64,000 nt of DNA. Origin: Bin55 sp963667455 (lineage in GTDB: Bacteria; Pseudomonadota; Gammaproteobacteria; Pseudomonadales; Azotimanducaceae). A program made the translations under genes and the position numbers. The DNA is taken from the NCBI GenBank assembly GCA_963667455.2, contig CAXXFR010000026.1:1-64000 (forward strand), in the 5' to 3' direction. Position 1 is the first letter of the stretch. Each line of letters opens with the position of its first letter. The notes under the pieces are model-generated. The model was not told the DNA's origin, searched no databases, and saw nothing but the letters and a program-made list of their open reading frames with translations. Shown here in pieces: positions 17,726 through 27,215 of the stretch.

Positions 17726-18610
17726 CTAATTGCCCGAATCGCTCTTCAGGTACTTCCAAAATTCGCTCGACGGATCGAGTACCAGAAGCGATTGTCCGTC
17801 TTCGAACACCGTGACGTATGCATTGATACTTCGGTAGAACTCGTAGAACTCACGATCCGCACCATAGGCATCGGCATAGGTTTTGGCCGCACTAGCGTCG
17901 CCATCGCCGCGAATCTGTTCCGCGTCCCGATACGCTTCCGCTTCGATCACAATCTTCTGTCTTTCAGCATCCGCTTCGATGATTAGAGCCTGTTCCCGAC
18001 CTGAAGCCCGATACTGCTTTGCTTCGATTTCTCGTTCGGAATTCATCCGATCATAGACAGCAGCAGATACCTCGTCAGGCAAGTCGATTCGCTTGACTCG
18101 CACATCGATCACCGTTATGCCGAATCTCTCCGACATTGCCTGGTCGAGTTCGTTGGTCAGTTCCTGCATCAACTCATCCCGCTCGCCAGAGATCACCTCG
18201 TACATTTCGCGACGACCGATCTGGTTTCGCAGTCCTTCGTTCACGCGATCCTGAAGACGACGATTTGCCGTTTCTTCTTCACCCGAGGTCGCCGTGTAGT
18301 ACAGCTTGGGATTCTGAACGCGCCACTTCACGAAGGAGTCCACAATCAGTGGTTTCTTCTCGCTTGTGTAGTAGCGTTGCGGAGGAGTGTCCATCGTCAG
18401 TACTCGAGCGTCGAAGTACTTGACTTGGTCAGAAATCGGGAACTTAAGGTGGAATCCAGGCTTTTCCCCCTCTTCGTCCGATTTGACATCTCCGAACCGC
18501 AACAGGATGGCCCGTTTCCGTTCATCAACGATGAAGAAAGCGTCCAGCGCTAGCGCGCCTGCCAACACCAGGACGACGATGATTACGATTGTTCTTACGC
18601 TTGCATTCAT
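17726..18610 (-). CDS. hflC: HflC, subunit of the FtsH-modulating complex
   Basis: Inner-membrane SPFH/prohibitin-family protein that forms a large complex with HflK around the FtsH protease and modulates its activity. One N-terminal membrane helix (IIVVLVLAGALALDAFFI) is followed by DERKRAILLRFGDV and the SPFH domain, with VIDVRVKRIDLP and a helical C-terminal region near EIEAKQYRASGREQA. The 294 residues match. It starts 12 bases after hflK ends. Confidence 0.95.
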   Translation of the reverse strand: MNASVRTIVIIVVLVLAGALALDAFFIVDERKRAILLRFGDVKSDEEGEKPGFHLKFPISDQVKYFDARVLTMDTPPQRYYTSEKKPLIVDSFVKWRVQNPKLYYTATSGEEETANRRLQDRVNEGLRNQIGRREMYEVISGERDELMQELTNELDQAMSERFGITVIDVRVKRIDLPDEVSAAVYDRMNSEREIEAKQYRASGREQALIIEADAERQKIVIEAEAYRDAEQIRGDGDASAAKTYADAYGADREFYEFYRSINAYVTVFEDGQSLLVLDPSSEFWKYLKSDSGN

Positions 18611-18622
18611 TTCATCTTCCTC

Positions 18623-19753
18623 CTACTGGCCGCGTCTCAAGAGATTGGAAGCGGAATCATTCGAAGCTGTCGACAGATTCTGCCCCCCTCCAGCGCCTGC
18701 GCTTCCGATTTGAAGCTGATCCAGGGGCAGCAACAACAGGTTGTTCCCAGCCTCGACATCGATTAGCACCTTACCTGTCGACTTCATCACCGACTCCAAC
18801 GCCGTGATGTACAGTCGATCCTTGGTCACCTCTGGTGCATTCTGGTATTCCTCCAGCAGCTTCGTGAAACGGTCAGCTTCACCCTCTGCCTGAGCGATGA
18901 CCTGGTCACGATAAGCATTTGCTCCTTCGATGGTTTTCTGTGCCTCTCCTCGAGCTTCGGGGATCAGCTGTTCCGCCAGTGCATTCGCCTCGTTGATCAG
19001 TCGAACCTGATCTTCCTTGGCCTTTTGAACATCGTCGAAAGCTTCTTGCACTTCTTCGGGAGGACCGACACTGTCAATGTTGACCTTGTTGACCGTGATG
19101 CCTGTCTGATATCGATCAACGTAGCTTTGCAGTCGTTCCTGTACGCTGTCTCCCAATATCTCCCGACCTTCGGTAATCACCGTATCCATCTTTGAACTTC
19201 CTACCACATGGCGCAATGCACTTTCCGTCGCGTGTTCAAGACTCGTGATGGGATTTCGGATGTGAACCACGTTCTTGATTGCGTCGGTGACCTGGTATTG
19301 AACCACCAGATCCACCTTGACGATGTTTTCGTCTTCGGTCAGCATCTGTGAGCTGTGACTGCTTGAGTTCACTCTTGTGGTGTTGACCCTTTCAACCACA
19401 TCGATAATGGGTGGGTTCCAGTTCAGGCCCGGTTTCTTGAGCTCCTCCTGAACCTTGCCGAGCCGGAACACGACTCCCCGTTCCTGCGCATCCAACTGAT
19501 AAAAGCCGAACACTCCCCAGACCGCTACCAGGATTACCACAACAAGCAGTAACAGTTTTGGTGAAAGGCGAAAGCCCTTGCCTTTTCCTCCTGACGAGCT
19601 GGAGCCGGAACCGCCCCCACCGCCACGTCCGAACATTCCCCTAAGCTGCCCGTGCAACTTGCGAAATGCATCGTCTAGATCGGGCGGACCTTGTTCGCCC
19701 CCTTGGTTGCTCCAAGGGTCCTTATTCCGACCGTCGTTGTCGTTCCAAGCCAT
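18623..19753 (-). CDS. hflK: HflK, subunit of the FtsH-modulating complex
   Basis: Partner of HflC. I start it at ATG 19751-19753 (MAWNDNDGRNKDPW), preceded by CGGAG; the frame is open 20 codons upstream without family similarity. The N-terminus is Gly/Asn-rich (GGGGGSGSSSSGGKGKG), followed by a membrane helix (LLLLVVVILVAVWGVFG), QLDAQERGVVFRLGKV and the SPFH domain. About 376 residues. It lies between hflX and hflC in the conserved order. Confidence 0.94.
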   Translation of the reverse strand: MAWNDNDGRNKDPWSNQGGEQGPPDLDDAFRKLHGQLRGMFGRGGGGGSGSSSSGGKGKGFRLSPKLLLLVVVILVAVWGVFGFYQLDAQERGVVFRLGKVQEELKKPGLNWNPPIIDVVERVNTTRVNSSSHSSQMLTEDENIVKVDLVVQYQVTDAIKNVVHIRNPITSLEHATESALRHVVGSSKMDTVITEGREILGDSVQERLQSYVDRYQTGITVNKVNIDSVGPPEEVQEAFDDVQKAKEDQVRLINEANALAEQLIPEARGEAQKTIEGANAYRDQVIAQAEGEADRFTKLLEEYQNAPEVTKDRLYITALESVMKSTGKVLIDVEAGNNLLLLPLDQLQIGSAGAGGGQNLSTASNDSASNLLRRGQ

Positions 19754-19797
19754 TCCAACTCCGTTTTTGTAAACAAATTGATTGTAGATTGAGAGTT

Positions 19798-21059
19798 CTA
19801 ACCCTGCAAGCAAACGCCATGCCGAGTCTCTAGTTCGCGAGCCTGATCACGTGCAAGCTGCACCGTTAACACTGTACCACCGTCTTTGGAGTAGGACTCG
19901 TTCTCGACGGCGTGCATTTGGTACAGAATTGACCGCACCTTGCCGTCCGCCGGTTCGAGTTCAACAGTGAATCTTTTCGGTCGGCCCCGAAGCCTCAACA
20001 AGATACATTGTTCCAAATTCTCAATGCCTGTACCCTGCAATGCGCTCACATAGGCGGCATTACGACGGGTTGCGAGCGGCTGATCGATCAAGTCCACCTT
20101 GTTGTAGACATTGATTATGGGAAGCGAATCTGCTCCAATTTCCTGCAAGACATCGGTCACCGATTCCTGAATCTCAGGTAGGTTGTCCGCTGAGGCATCG
20201 ATGACGTGCAACAGGAGATCCGCATTGACCACTTCTTCCAGTGTCGCGCGGAAAGCATCGACCAGATCCATCGGAAGATCCTTGATGACCCCGACTGTAT
20301 CTGCAAGCAGTACTTTGAATTTTCCGTCCAAGTGCACTTGTCGGATGGTGGGATCCAACGTCGCAAACAAGCGATCGTCGGCATAGACTTCCGATTGAGT
20401 CATGCGGTTGAACAGTGTGGACTTTCCGGCATTGGTGTAGCCCACCAGCGCTACAGTCGGAACGTGAGAGCGCATGCGCTTACGGCGCTGCTGGGATCTC
20501 TGCCGCTTGACCTTGTCGAGTCGTCGCTTCACCGTGTTGATTTGAACCTGCAGCAAGTGCCTGTCGATGGCCAGCTGTTTCTCGCCGACGCCTCTCAGAT
20601 TGACTCCGCCACGCTGCCTGTCCAAGTGAGTCCACCCACGAACGATGTGCGACTGTGCATGAGACAGCATCGCCAGTTCGACTTGTAGTTTGCCTTCAAA
20701 GGTTCGTGCTCGCTCTTCAAAAATGTGAAGTATGAGCTCCGTCCGAGTCATGACTCGAACGTTTCAGCCTTTGCTCCAGGTTCTTTTGCTGAGTACCTGT
20801 CAAGTCCTGATTGACCAAGAGCACATCGAGTCGATTCGCGGTCAGTTCAGCCGCAAGCTCATCGATTTTGCCGCTTCCAATGCATGTAGCTGGATGCGGC
20901 GAACCTCGGTCGACACTGTGTGTGCATTCGACACTCAATCCCGCCGATGCGGCAAGTTCCGAAAAACTCCTCGAGATCGTGTCGTTGCCCTTGCGAATCT
21001 CGAAACTGAACGGATAGGAGAAGAGTGCGCAGTCCCTTGTCGGGACGATCAAAAAACAT
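19798..21059 (-). pseudogene. hflX: GTPase HflX, frameshifted twice
   Basis: Ribosome-associated GTPase that splits stalled 70S ribosomes. Three frames must be joined. The first, from ATG 21057-21059, gives MFFDRPDKGLRTLLLSVQ...DLEEF; the second gives SELAASAGLSVE...IGSGKIDELAAEL...NLEQRLK; the third gives RVMTRTELILHIFEERARTFEGKLQVELA to the end with the G1 motif GYTNAGKST. The first junction (20962-20966) is a run of five where four would restore the frame. The second (about 20757-20764) also needs one base removed. Downstream sequence, including the whole G domain, is intact. A base-calling artefact is as likely as a real pseudogene. Confidence 0.85.
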
Positions 21060-21080
21060 TTACTGAGTGCAGTTAGAAAC

Positions 21081-22134
21081 TCAATGACTTAACAGACTCC
21101 TAAACATCATTGTAGTTTCAAAAGTCTGCAAGAAATCTCCGATTTGCACCAGAGTGAGAGTCAATTGCCCCTTGGCCTCGATGAACAGGCGTTCCAAGGT
21201 CTCTGCGGGATCATGATCGACGACGGCAGTATGTCGACTGTCGTTGCGCCAACTTCGCAACCACGTCAATTGACGACGCGCAACCTGACGAGTCGCTGCA
21301 GTGATTAGGGTCCACCGTGGCATCAATGTCACGCTCCGAAGGTTCCTGTTCCAAGTGTTGCCACATCTGTCGATAGCCGACGGAACGCATCGACATCGCA
21401 CTGGAGTGGAGACTCGGCCTTCGCATGAGTTCGGCAACTTCTTCGACGAATCCATTGTCAAGCATATGTGCAACACGTGCCTCGATGCGGTCGTGAAGTT
21501 CACTTCTCGAATGTTTCAGCAATGCTACTTCGTGATATGTGCAGTCGAGACGGCGTTTCAATCGGCTACTCCGGGAGAATTGCGCAGAATTTGCGACATC
21601 GGCTGCCGGGTCAGGTGAAAGACCTCCAAAGCCCGTTCGATTCGCGAGTAGTTGTTGGGGTGGATGCGGCGAGCAGCCTCCGAGTCCACTTGCTCCAACT
21701 CCTCGTGCAATCCACTGGTTCCAACCAGGTCAACTCTCTTCTGTAGCTGCTCGCGGAACTCATTGCTACGCGGAGGTAATTCGGCAATACCGTCGCGAAG
21801 ACCCTTAAAGTACATCATCGTGCCACCGACCAGCAACGGAAAACTGCCTCGTTGGAAAGCTCGCTCGAGAGCTTGATCTGCTGCGCGAAACGAAATCCCC
21901 GACTGAGTAGTCGTCTTCAGGTTCGACAATGTCGATCAATTCGTGGGGATGGCGCTGCTGCTGCTCAACACTGGGCTTTGCCGTTCCGATGTCCATTCCG
22001 CGGTAGATCATCGCGGAATCCACACTAATCAGCGAGAGGTCGAATCGGTCTGCCAATGCAAGGGAGATTTCCGTCTTACCACTAGCGGTTGGACCCACCA
22101 GGGCGAACACATGCCGCCGGTGTGATTGGCTCAT
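21081..22134 (-). pseudogene. miaA: tRNA dimethylallyltransferase MiaA, frameshifted three times
   Basis: Adds the isopentenyl group to A37 of tRNAs reading UNN codons. The pieces in order are ALVGPTASGKTEISLALADRF with ISVDSAMIYRGMDIGTAKP; then RGSFPLLVGGTMMYFKGLRDG with RIHPNNYSRIERALEVF; then ARVAHMLDNGFVEEV with SVGYRQMWQHLEQEPSERD; then AATRQVARRQLTWLRSW. Junctions lie near 21888 (one extra base in a run of three), 21558 (one base missing, creating a TGA) and 21295 (one extra C). All conserved blocks survive, so the damage is recent or technical. It lies 21 bases after mutL; no hfq follows. Confidence 0.85.
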
Positions 22135-22155
22135 CGTCAGTCCGACGAAGTCTTG

Positions 22156-23922
22156 CTATCGACCGCGCAGAAACACGTTGTCCAACGATTTCAGGCTCTG
22201 AACCCTGAAGGTCGGGCGACCGTGATTGCATTGGCCCGCGTTTTCCGTTTGCTCCATGTCGCGGAGCAAAGCGTTCATTTCCGGGATCGTCAACTGCTGG
22301 TTGAATCGGATTGCATCGTGGCATGCAAACGTGGCAAGGATTTCGTTCTCACGATCTTGAATGGACTGGGCCGTGCCAAATTCCTGCATTTCTTCGATAG
22401 TGTCCATTACGAGTTTGGAGACATCCGACGACCGCATTAGAGACGGCACCTCACGAACAACAATCGTCTGATCGCCGTCGAATTCCAGCTTCAAACCGAG
22501 TTTCGTAAGCAGATTCGTCGCTGATCGAGCGACTTCGACTTCGGCAGGGCTCGCCTTGATCTCAACCGGTATGAGCAGTCTTTGTGCTGTGATTTCCTGA
22601 GCGTCGCGAGCCTTCTTCATCTTCTCGTACACGACACGCTCATGTGCTGCGTGCATGTCGACGATCACAAGTCCCTCGGCATTCTCCGCCAAGATGTAGG
22701 CTCCATGTAGTTGAGCTAGTGCGTAGCCCATCGGTGGCACATCGCCACGATCGACGGTCACCTTGGTGGTAGGTCGACGAGCGTGCGATAGCGCACGGTC
22801 TGGATCGGGAAGCGTTCCAGCAGTTCCTAGTGGTAGTTGCGACTCGACAAAGGGATCGGCCTCCAACACGAACGGATTGTCGATCTTGTTGTCCGATCCG
22901 ATTTCGATAGGTGCAGGTTTGTCGGTCCCTACTCCCGACAGTTCGTGATGGAGTCCCGACATGAGGAAGTCGTGAATCCTGCGCGAATCGCGAAAACGAA
23001 CCTCTCGCTTGGTCGGATGAACATTGACATCGACATCCTGTGCATTCATTGCGAGGTTGAGAACGAACACCGGATGTCTACCGTGAAACATCACGTCCCG
23101 ATACCCCTGTTTGACTCCATGTGCAACGATGTGGTCGTCGACGTAGCGTCCGTTGACGAAAAAGTACTGACGATTGGACGTGCTTCGTGTGAACGTGGGA
23201 AGACCCACCCATCCGCTCAGCCGCAAGTCTTCGCGCTGCAGGTCGATTTCGACGCACTCCTCTGCGAATGCTGGACCTAGAACACGAGCGATCCTCTCGA
23301 ATGCCGATTCCTCTGATCGAAGTCTCTCAACGGTCCGTCCGTCGTTGGTTAAGGTGAAACTGAGTTCCGGATTGGCGATCGCAAGAACGCGAATGCACTC
23401 TGCCACATGCCCCATCTCCGTACGGGACTGCTTGAGGAACTTTCTTCGGACCGGAGTGTTGTAGAAGAGGTCGGTTATTTCGACCACCGTTCCATTCGTG
23501 CCTGCCGCTGGCACATGCTCCACTTCCGTTCCACCTTCCACGCGCAACGCCCACGCCGAATCGGAACCAGGAGTACGAGAGGTGATCTGCAGTTTCGAAA
23601 CAGCCGCGATGCTTGCCAATGCTTCGCCTCGAAAACCCATGGTCGAAACACCGATCAAGTCATCGGCCGAAGCTATCTTGCTGGTAGCGTGACGCTGCAC
23701 GGCCAATCGCAAATCGTCCGGTTCGATGCCGTTTCCGTCGTCGGAGACCCGAATGCGCCGCAGAGCACCCGCCTCCACTTGAATTTCGATGTTCGAAGCT
23801 TGGGCGTCGATGCTGTTCTCGACAAGCTCCTTGACAATCGACGCGGGTCGTTCTACGACCTCTCCCGCTGCGATTTGATTGGCAATGCGCTGATCCAGCC
23901 TCCGGATGCGCGAACTAGCCAT
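22156..23922 (-). CDS. mutL: DNA mismatch repair protein MutL (endonuclease type)
   Basis: Mismatch repair mediator linking MutS recognition to strand removal. The N-terminal GHKL ATPase shows ELVENSIDA at 32-40, DDGNGI at 61-66, TMGFRGEALASIA at 94-106 and NVHPTKREVRF near 300. The C-terminal domain has DMHAAHERVVYE at 422-433, a variant of DQHA(X)2E(X)4E, and CNHGRPT near the end, which mark a MutL that nicks DNA itself and suggest a MutH-independent pathway. The 588 residues are complete. Its start overlaps the amiB stop by one base. Confidence 0.95.
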   Translation of the reverse strand: MASSRIRRLDQRIANQIAAGEVVERPASIVKELVENSIDAQASNIEIQVEAGALRRIRVSDDGNGIEPDDLRLAVQRHATSKIASADDLIGVSTMGFRGEALASIAAVSKLQITSRTPGSDSAWALRVEGGTEVEHVPAAGTNGTVVEITDLFYNTPVRRKFLKQSRTEMGHVAECIRVLAIANPELSFTLTNDGRTVERLRSEESAFERIARVLGPAFAEECVEIDLQREDLRLSGWVGLPTFTRSTSNRQYFFVNGRYVDDHIVAHGVKQGYRDVMFHGRHPVFVLNLAMNAQDVDVNVHPTKREVRFRDSRRIHDFLMSGLHHELSGVGTDKPAPIEIGSDNKIDNPFVLEADPFVESQLPLGTAGTLPDPDRALSHARRPTTKVTVDRGDVPPMGYALAQLHGAYILAENAEGLVIVDMHAAHERVVYEKMKKARDAQEITAQRLLIPVEIKASPAEVEVARSATNLLTKLGLKLEFDGDQTIVVREVPSLMRSSDVSKLVMDTIEEMQEFGTAQSIQDRENEILATFACHDAIRFNQQLTIPEMNALLRDMEQTENAGQCNHGRPTFRVQSLKSLDNVFLRGR

Positions 23923-25304
23923 TAATTCTGAGTGGGGCGAGCCGGTATGGTCAGCACCTGATTGATGTAGATTCTGTCGTTGTTCAATTCGTTCGATTGC
24001 TTTATTGAATGTACGGTTACGTTATACGCCATTGCAATCTCGCCGAGCGTGTCGCCGCGCTGTACGCGATAGGTCTTGAATGCTCGGCGATAGGTGCACT
24101 CCACCTCGCCTTTTTGCAATCGCGTGTGCCAAGGCGGATTATCGCAGAAGTATGCAAGGATTCCATTAGCTATGGCTTCGGCAATCTCCAGCTGATACGC
24201 TCGCTTCGCCAACATCTGAGCCTCAGCGGGGTTGGAGAGGAAGCCGGTTTCGACCAGAACCGAGGGAACTTGCGTATTCTTGAGCACCAGATAACCTGCG
24301 TCAGTCACTCGAAAATCAGAGTGATCCTTCGTTAGACCTTTGGGATGGATCCGGGCCACCGCTGAGATCTCCTGCAGAATGCTCTTGCCAATGCCCACCG
24401 AATGGTCTAGAACTGCTTCGCGAGCCATTTTGTTCAAGAATTGGTATTGGCCGGGATCTTCGAAGCAGTCGGAATTGACCCACGATGCCACTCCACCCGT
24501 CCAGTCCGAGCGGTTCTCGTTCCTGACCAGCCAGCGATCCAACTCGGTCTGAGCCTTTCCGTTGTCCAGCACGTAGACACTTGCACCTCGCGGCTCCGGT
24601 CGTTTGAAGGAATCAGCGTGAATGGAGACAAAGAGGTGTGCTCGTTCCTGCATTGCAATTCCGCGCCTTCGATCCAATGGAACTTCGTAGTCGCCCGTTC
24701 GGGTCATGACTACATCAAAACCGGGAGCATCGTCCAGAATGTCCTTGACGGCATTGGAGATTCCCATTGTGATGTTCTTCTCATAGACCCGATTGACTGC
24801 AATGGCCCCTGGATCCTCTCCTCCGTGGCCGGCATCAATCACGATGGTTACGTCTTCGTGCGGTTCGGTGTCGGTGGAGCAATCCTCGATCTCGACATCG
24901 TTCGGCAGGTCAATGACCAAACGATGACCAAAGGGGGCATGGGGACCCAGCTTGAAGACTGTGGGTTCCATCGAGGTTGCCAAGTCAAGCACGACCCGAT
25001 ACTTTCCACCGGCTCCTTGTGCATGCCTAATCGATCTCAATACGCGACTGTCCAGTTCGCGAATGCGAATCGACGCCGGTCGGGTTGTCTTGTTGAGGTC
25101 GATGAACACTCGGGGAGGATTGTCGAGCTGTCCGAACGAGAAGTCGGCCTCCTGACTCAGGTCGAGGACAATCCTAGTGTTGTGTGGACTTTCGTTCCAG
25201 CGAATACCCAGTAGCTCGTTGGCGTGAGTCTGCACTGCCGCCAACATCAAGATCGTGGGTGCGACGATTCGGAGAATGAATCCGAACGAAGTGAGGTTAT
25301 TCAT
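23922..25304 (-). CDS. amiB: N-acetylmuramoyl-L-alanine amidase with AMIN and LysM domains
   Basis: Periplasmic zinc amidase that cleaves septal peptidoglycan for daughter-cell separation. I start it at ATG 25302-25304 (MNNLTSFGFILR), which overlaps the tsaE stop and opens a signal peptide ending near THA. An AMIN domain follows (about 30-135), then the Amidase_3 domain with IVIDAGHGGEDPGA (zinc His) and VSIHADSF (zinc His), and a C-terminal LysM repeat (YRVQRGDTLGEIAMAYNV). The length (about 460) and the LysM fit the Pseudomonas-type AmiB. Confidence 0.92.
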   Translation of the reverse strand: MNNLTSFGFILRIVAPTILMLAAVQTHANELLGIRWNESPHNTRIVLDLSQEADFSFGQLDNPPRVFIDLNKTTRPASIRIRELDSRVLRSIRHAQGAGGKYRVVLDLATSMEPTVFKLGPHAPFGHRLVIDLPNDVEIEDCSTDTEPHEDVTIVIDAGHGGEDPGAIAVNRVYEKNITMGISNAVKDILDDAPGFDVVMTRTGDYEVPLDRRRGIAMQERAHLFVSIHADSFKRPEPRGASVYVLDNGKAQTELDRWLVRNENRSDWTGGVASWVNSDCFEDPGQYQFLNKMAREAVLDHSVGIGKSILQEISAVARIHPKGLTKDHSDFRVTDAGYLVLKNTQVPSVLVETGFLSNPAEAQMLAKRAYQLEIAEAIANGILAYFCDNPPWHTRLQKGEVECTYRRAFKTYRVQRGDTLGEIAMAYNVTVHSIKQSNELNNDRIYINQVLTIPARPTQN

Positions 25305-25723
25305 TGAAAAAGCGTATGTTTGCAATGCGCCCTTCCCCTTGAACCGCCAACTCAATGACGACATCGGGAGATGGGAGCCGTTCACGTCCCTGTTCTGGCC
25401 ACTCCACAAACTGCAGATGGCTCAACTCCAGCTGTTCCTGTAGACCAATATAGTCCAATTCTTCAAAATGTTCAATCCTGTACAAATCAATGTGCAGAAT
25501 TTCGAGGCCTTTCAGGCTGTACGGTTCGATCAAAGTGTAGGTGGGACTCGTGACCGGACCCTTGTGTCCGAGGGCTCGAAGCCAACCCCGCACCAGCGTC
25601 GTTTTTTCCGCTTCCTAGCGGGCCTTTAAGAAACACCAGTCCCTTCGGAATTCGCTGCGAAAGCGATGCCCCGAGTTCGAGGGTTGACGATTCAGTCGGC
25701 AGATCCACTTGCTGGGCGCACAC
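25297..25723 (-). pseudogene. tsaE: tRNA threonylcarbamoyladenosine protein TsaE, one frameshift
   Basis: ATPase that works with TsaB and TsaD to make t6A37 in ANN-reading tRNAs, usually essential. From a GTG at 25723 the first frame gives KGLVFLKGPLGSGK (Walker A) and then derails. The other frame continues RGWLRALGHKGPVTSPTYTLIEPY, LHIDLYRIEHFEELDYIGL and FVEWPEQG to a stop overlapping amiB. The junction is a run of six A; five would give the normal GSGKTTLVRGW. Sequencing error or transcriptional slippage are more likely than gene loss. Confidence 0.88.
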
Positions 25724-25729
25724 TCAAGA

Positions 25730-27199
25730 CTAGCCCCACGGGCGGATGTTTTGAATGAAGTCTCCTGCGACGTTGGATCGACCAGAAGCCTCGCTACTAG
25801 CATCCGTTGCGGCGCGGCAATGCATCATTGTGCCGATGCGAGCTGCATCAACGGGATCTCGCTTCAACGCGTAGGCTGCCGCAACGATTCCTGTCAGGAC
25901 ATCTCCGCTACCTGCCGTTGCCAAAGCGGGGTTTGCATACCGGACGAGACCTTTCAAGCTCCCATCTTCTGCGATAAGACTTCCTGCTCCTTTGAGCACA
26001 CCCACACAACCGAGCCGGCTAGTTAGATCCCGAATGGCCTTGGGACGATCCTGTTGAACTTCCACCGTAGATATGCCGAGTAGATCACTAGCTTCACCGG
26101 GATGAGGCGTGACAATGGTGTTTTGAGGACTGGGAAATTTCCGCGAGCCCAGCAGGCGCAGCGCTCCAGCGTCCACCACCAATCGAGAAGGATTGCACTT
26201 CAACACATGGTCGAGAACAGATCGACTCCATGAAGTTGACTGCATACCAGGGCCAATCGCGACCACATCAGCTCGTCCTACCAACTCCGAGAAGTCATCG
26301 TGCCCCCAAACGCCCTGAACCATGACTTCTGGACAGCGGCTAAGGAAGCCACCTACATGTTCTCTTCGAGTGATCGCCGAAACGAGACCCACACCACTCC
26401 GAATTGCAGCTTCGGCTGTAAGGATCGCTGCTCCTCCGCAACCGAGATCGCCTCCAACGACCAGTACATGACCAAGCTCGTTCTTATGTGCTGAGATTTT
26501 TCGGCGCGGCAACAATCCTTCACTGGTTCGGGGGTCCAAGAGTTCGATCCCTAGGTTCTCGTCGAAGACTCCACCTGGAATATTGAGATCCGATAGCTCC
26601 ACATCTCCTGAACACTCGACGCCTGCTCCGGTGAACAGCCCGATTTTTGCTCCGACGAATGTGGTCGTGAGATCAGCTCTGACTGGCTGATCCGTCATTC
26701 GACCGCCAGTGCTCGCATCGATCCCGCTCGGTATGTCCAAGGCCAACACTTTGTGGCCGAGCTGATTGATCTCCTGTATCGCACGGACGTATGACTCACG
26801 CACCGTTCCGGTTGCGCCAGTTCCAAGCAAAGCATCTACAACGACATCGGATTTACCACTTAGGTCGCTGTGGGGTTCAATCCCCTCCGCTCGCATCGAA
26901 TCCCAAGCCAACTTTGCATCGCCTTGCAATCGACTGGCATCGCCGACTTGCACGACCCGAACGTTAAGTCCCCGCTGTCTAGCCAGTTGAGCCACAACAT
27001 AACCGTCGCCTGCGTTGTTGCCCGATCCCGCATATACGATTAGTGATCGAGCGTGTGGAAAGCGCGATTGCAATTGGTCAAGAGCAAATCTTCCGGCACG
27101 ATTCATCAGTTCAATGCCGGGAATTCCGTGCTCTTCAATCGCGACTCGATCGAGTTCCCGACACTCTCCGGACGTGTAAACTCGCTTAATCGCACTCAT
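25730..27199 (-). CDS. nnr: Bifunctional NAD(P)H-hydrate repair enzyme Nnr
   Basis: Repairs damaged NAD(P)H hydrates. The N-terminal epimerase (YjeF_N, about 1-215) shows AGSGNNAGDGYVVA and ALDIPSGID. The C-terminal ADP-dependent dehydratase (about 225-489) shows GHVLVVGGDLGCGGAAILTAEAA, TPHPGEASDLL, VLKGAGSLI and GSGDVLTGIVAA. The 489 residues are full length. It starts 16 bases from the divergent queG start and seems to head the leftward nnr-tsaE-amiB-mutL-miaA-hflX set. Confidence 0.95.
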   Translation of the reverse strand: MSAIKRVYTSGECRELDRVAIEEHGIPGIELMNRAGRFALDQLQSRFPHARSLIVYAGSGNNAGDGYVVAQLARQRGLNVRVVQVGDASRLQGDAKLAWDSMRAEGIEPHSDLSGKSDVVVDALLGTGATGTVRESYVRAIQEINQLGHKVLALDIPSGIDASTGGRMTDQPVRADLTTTFVGAKIGLFTGAGVECSGDVELSDLNIPGGVFDENLGIELLDPRTSEGLLPRRKISAHKNELGHVLVVGGDLGCGGAAILTAEAAIRSGVGLVSAITRREHVGGFLSRCPEVMVQGVWGHDDFSELVGRADVVAIGPGMQSTSWSRSVLDHVLKCNPSRLVVDAGALRLLGSRKFPSPQNTIVTPHPGEASDLLGISTVEVQQDRPKAIRDLTSRLGCVGVLKGAGSLIAEDGSLKGLVRYANPALATAGSGDVLTGIVAAAYALKRDPVDAARIGTMMHCRAATDASSEASGRSNVAGDFIQNIRPWG

Positions 27200-27215
27200 T
27201 CCCAGATTCTATTTG

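Noticed and set aside
27213..27215. TTG start for queG directly before the ATG
   Set aside because: The ATG at 27216 is the better start codon and family similarity begins after it.
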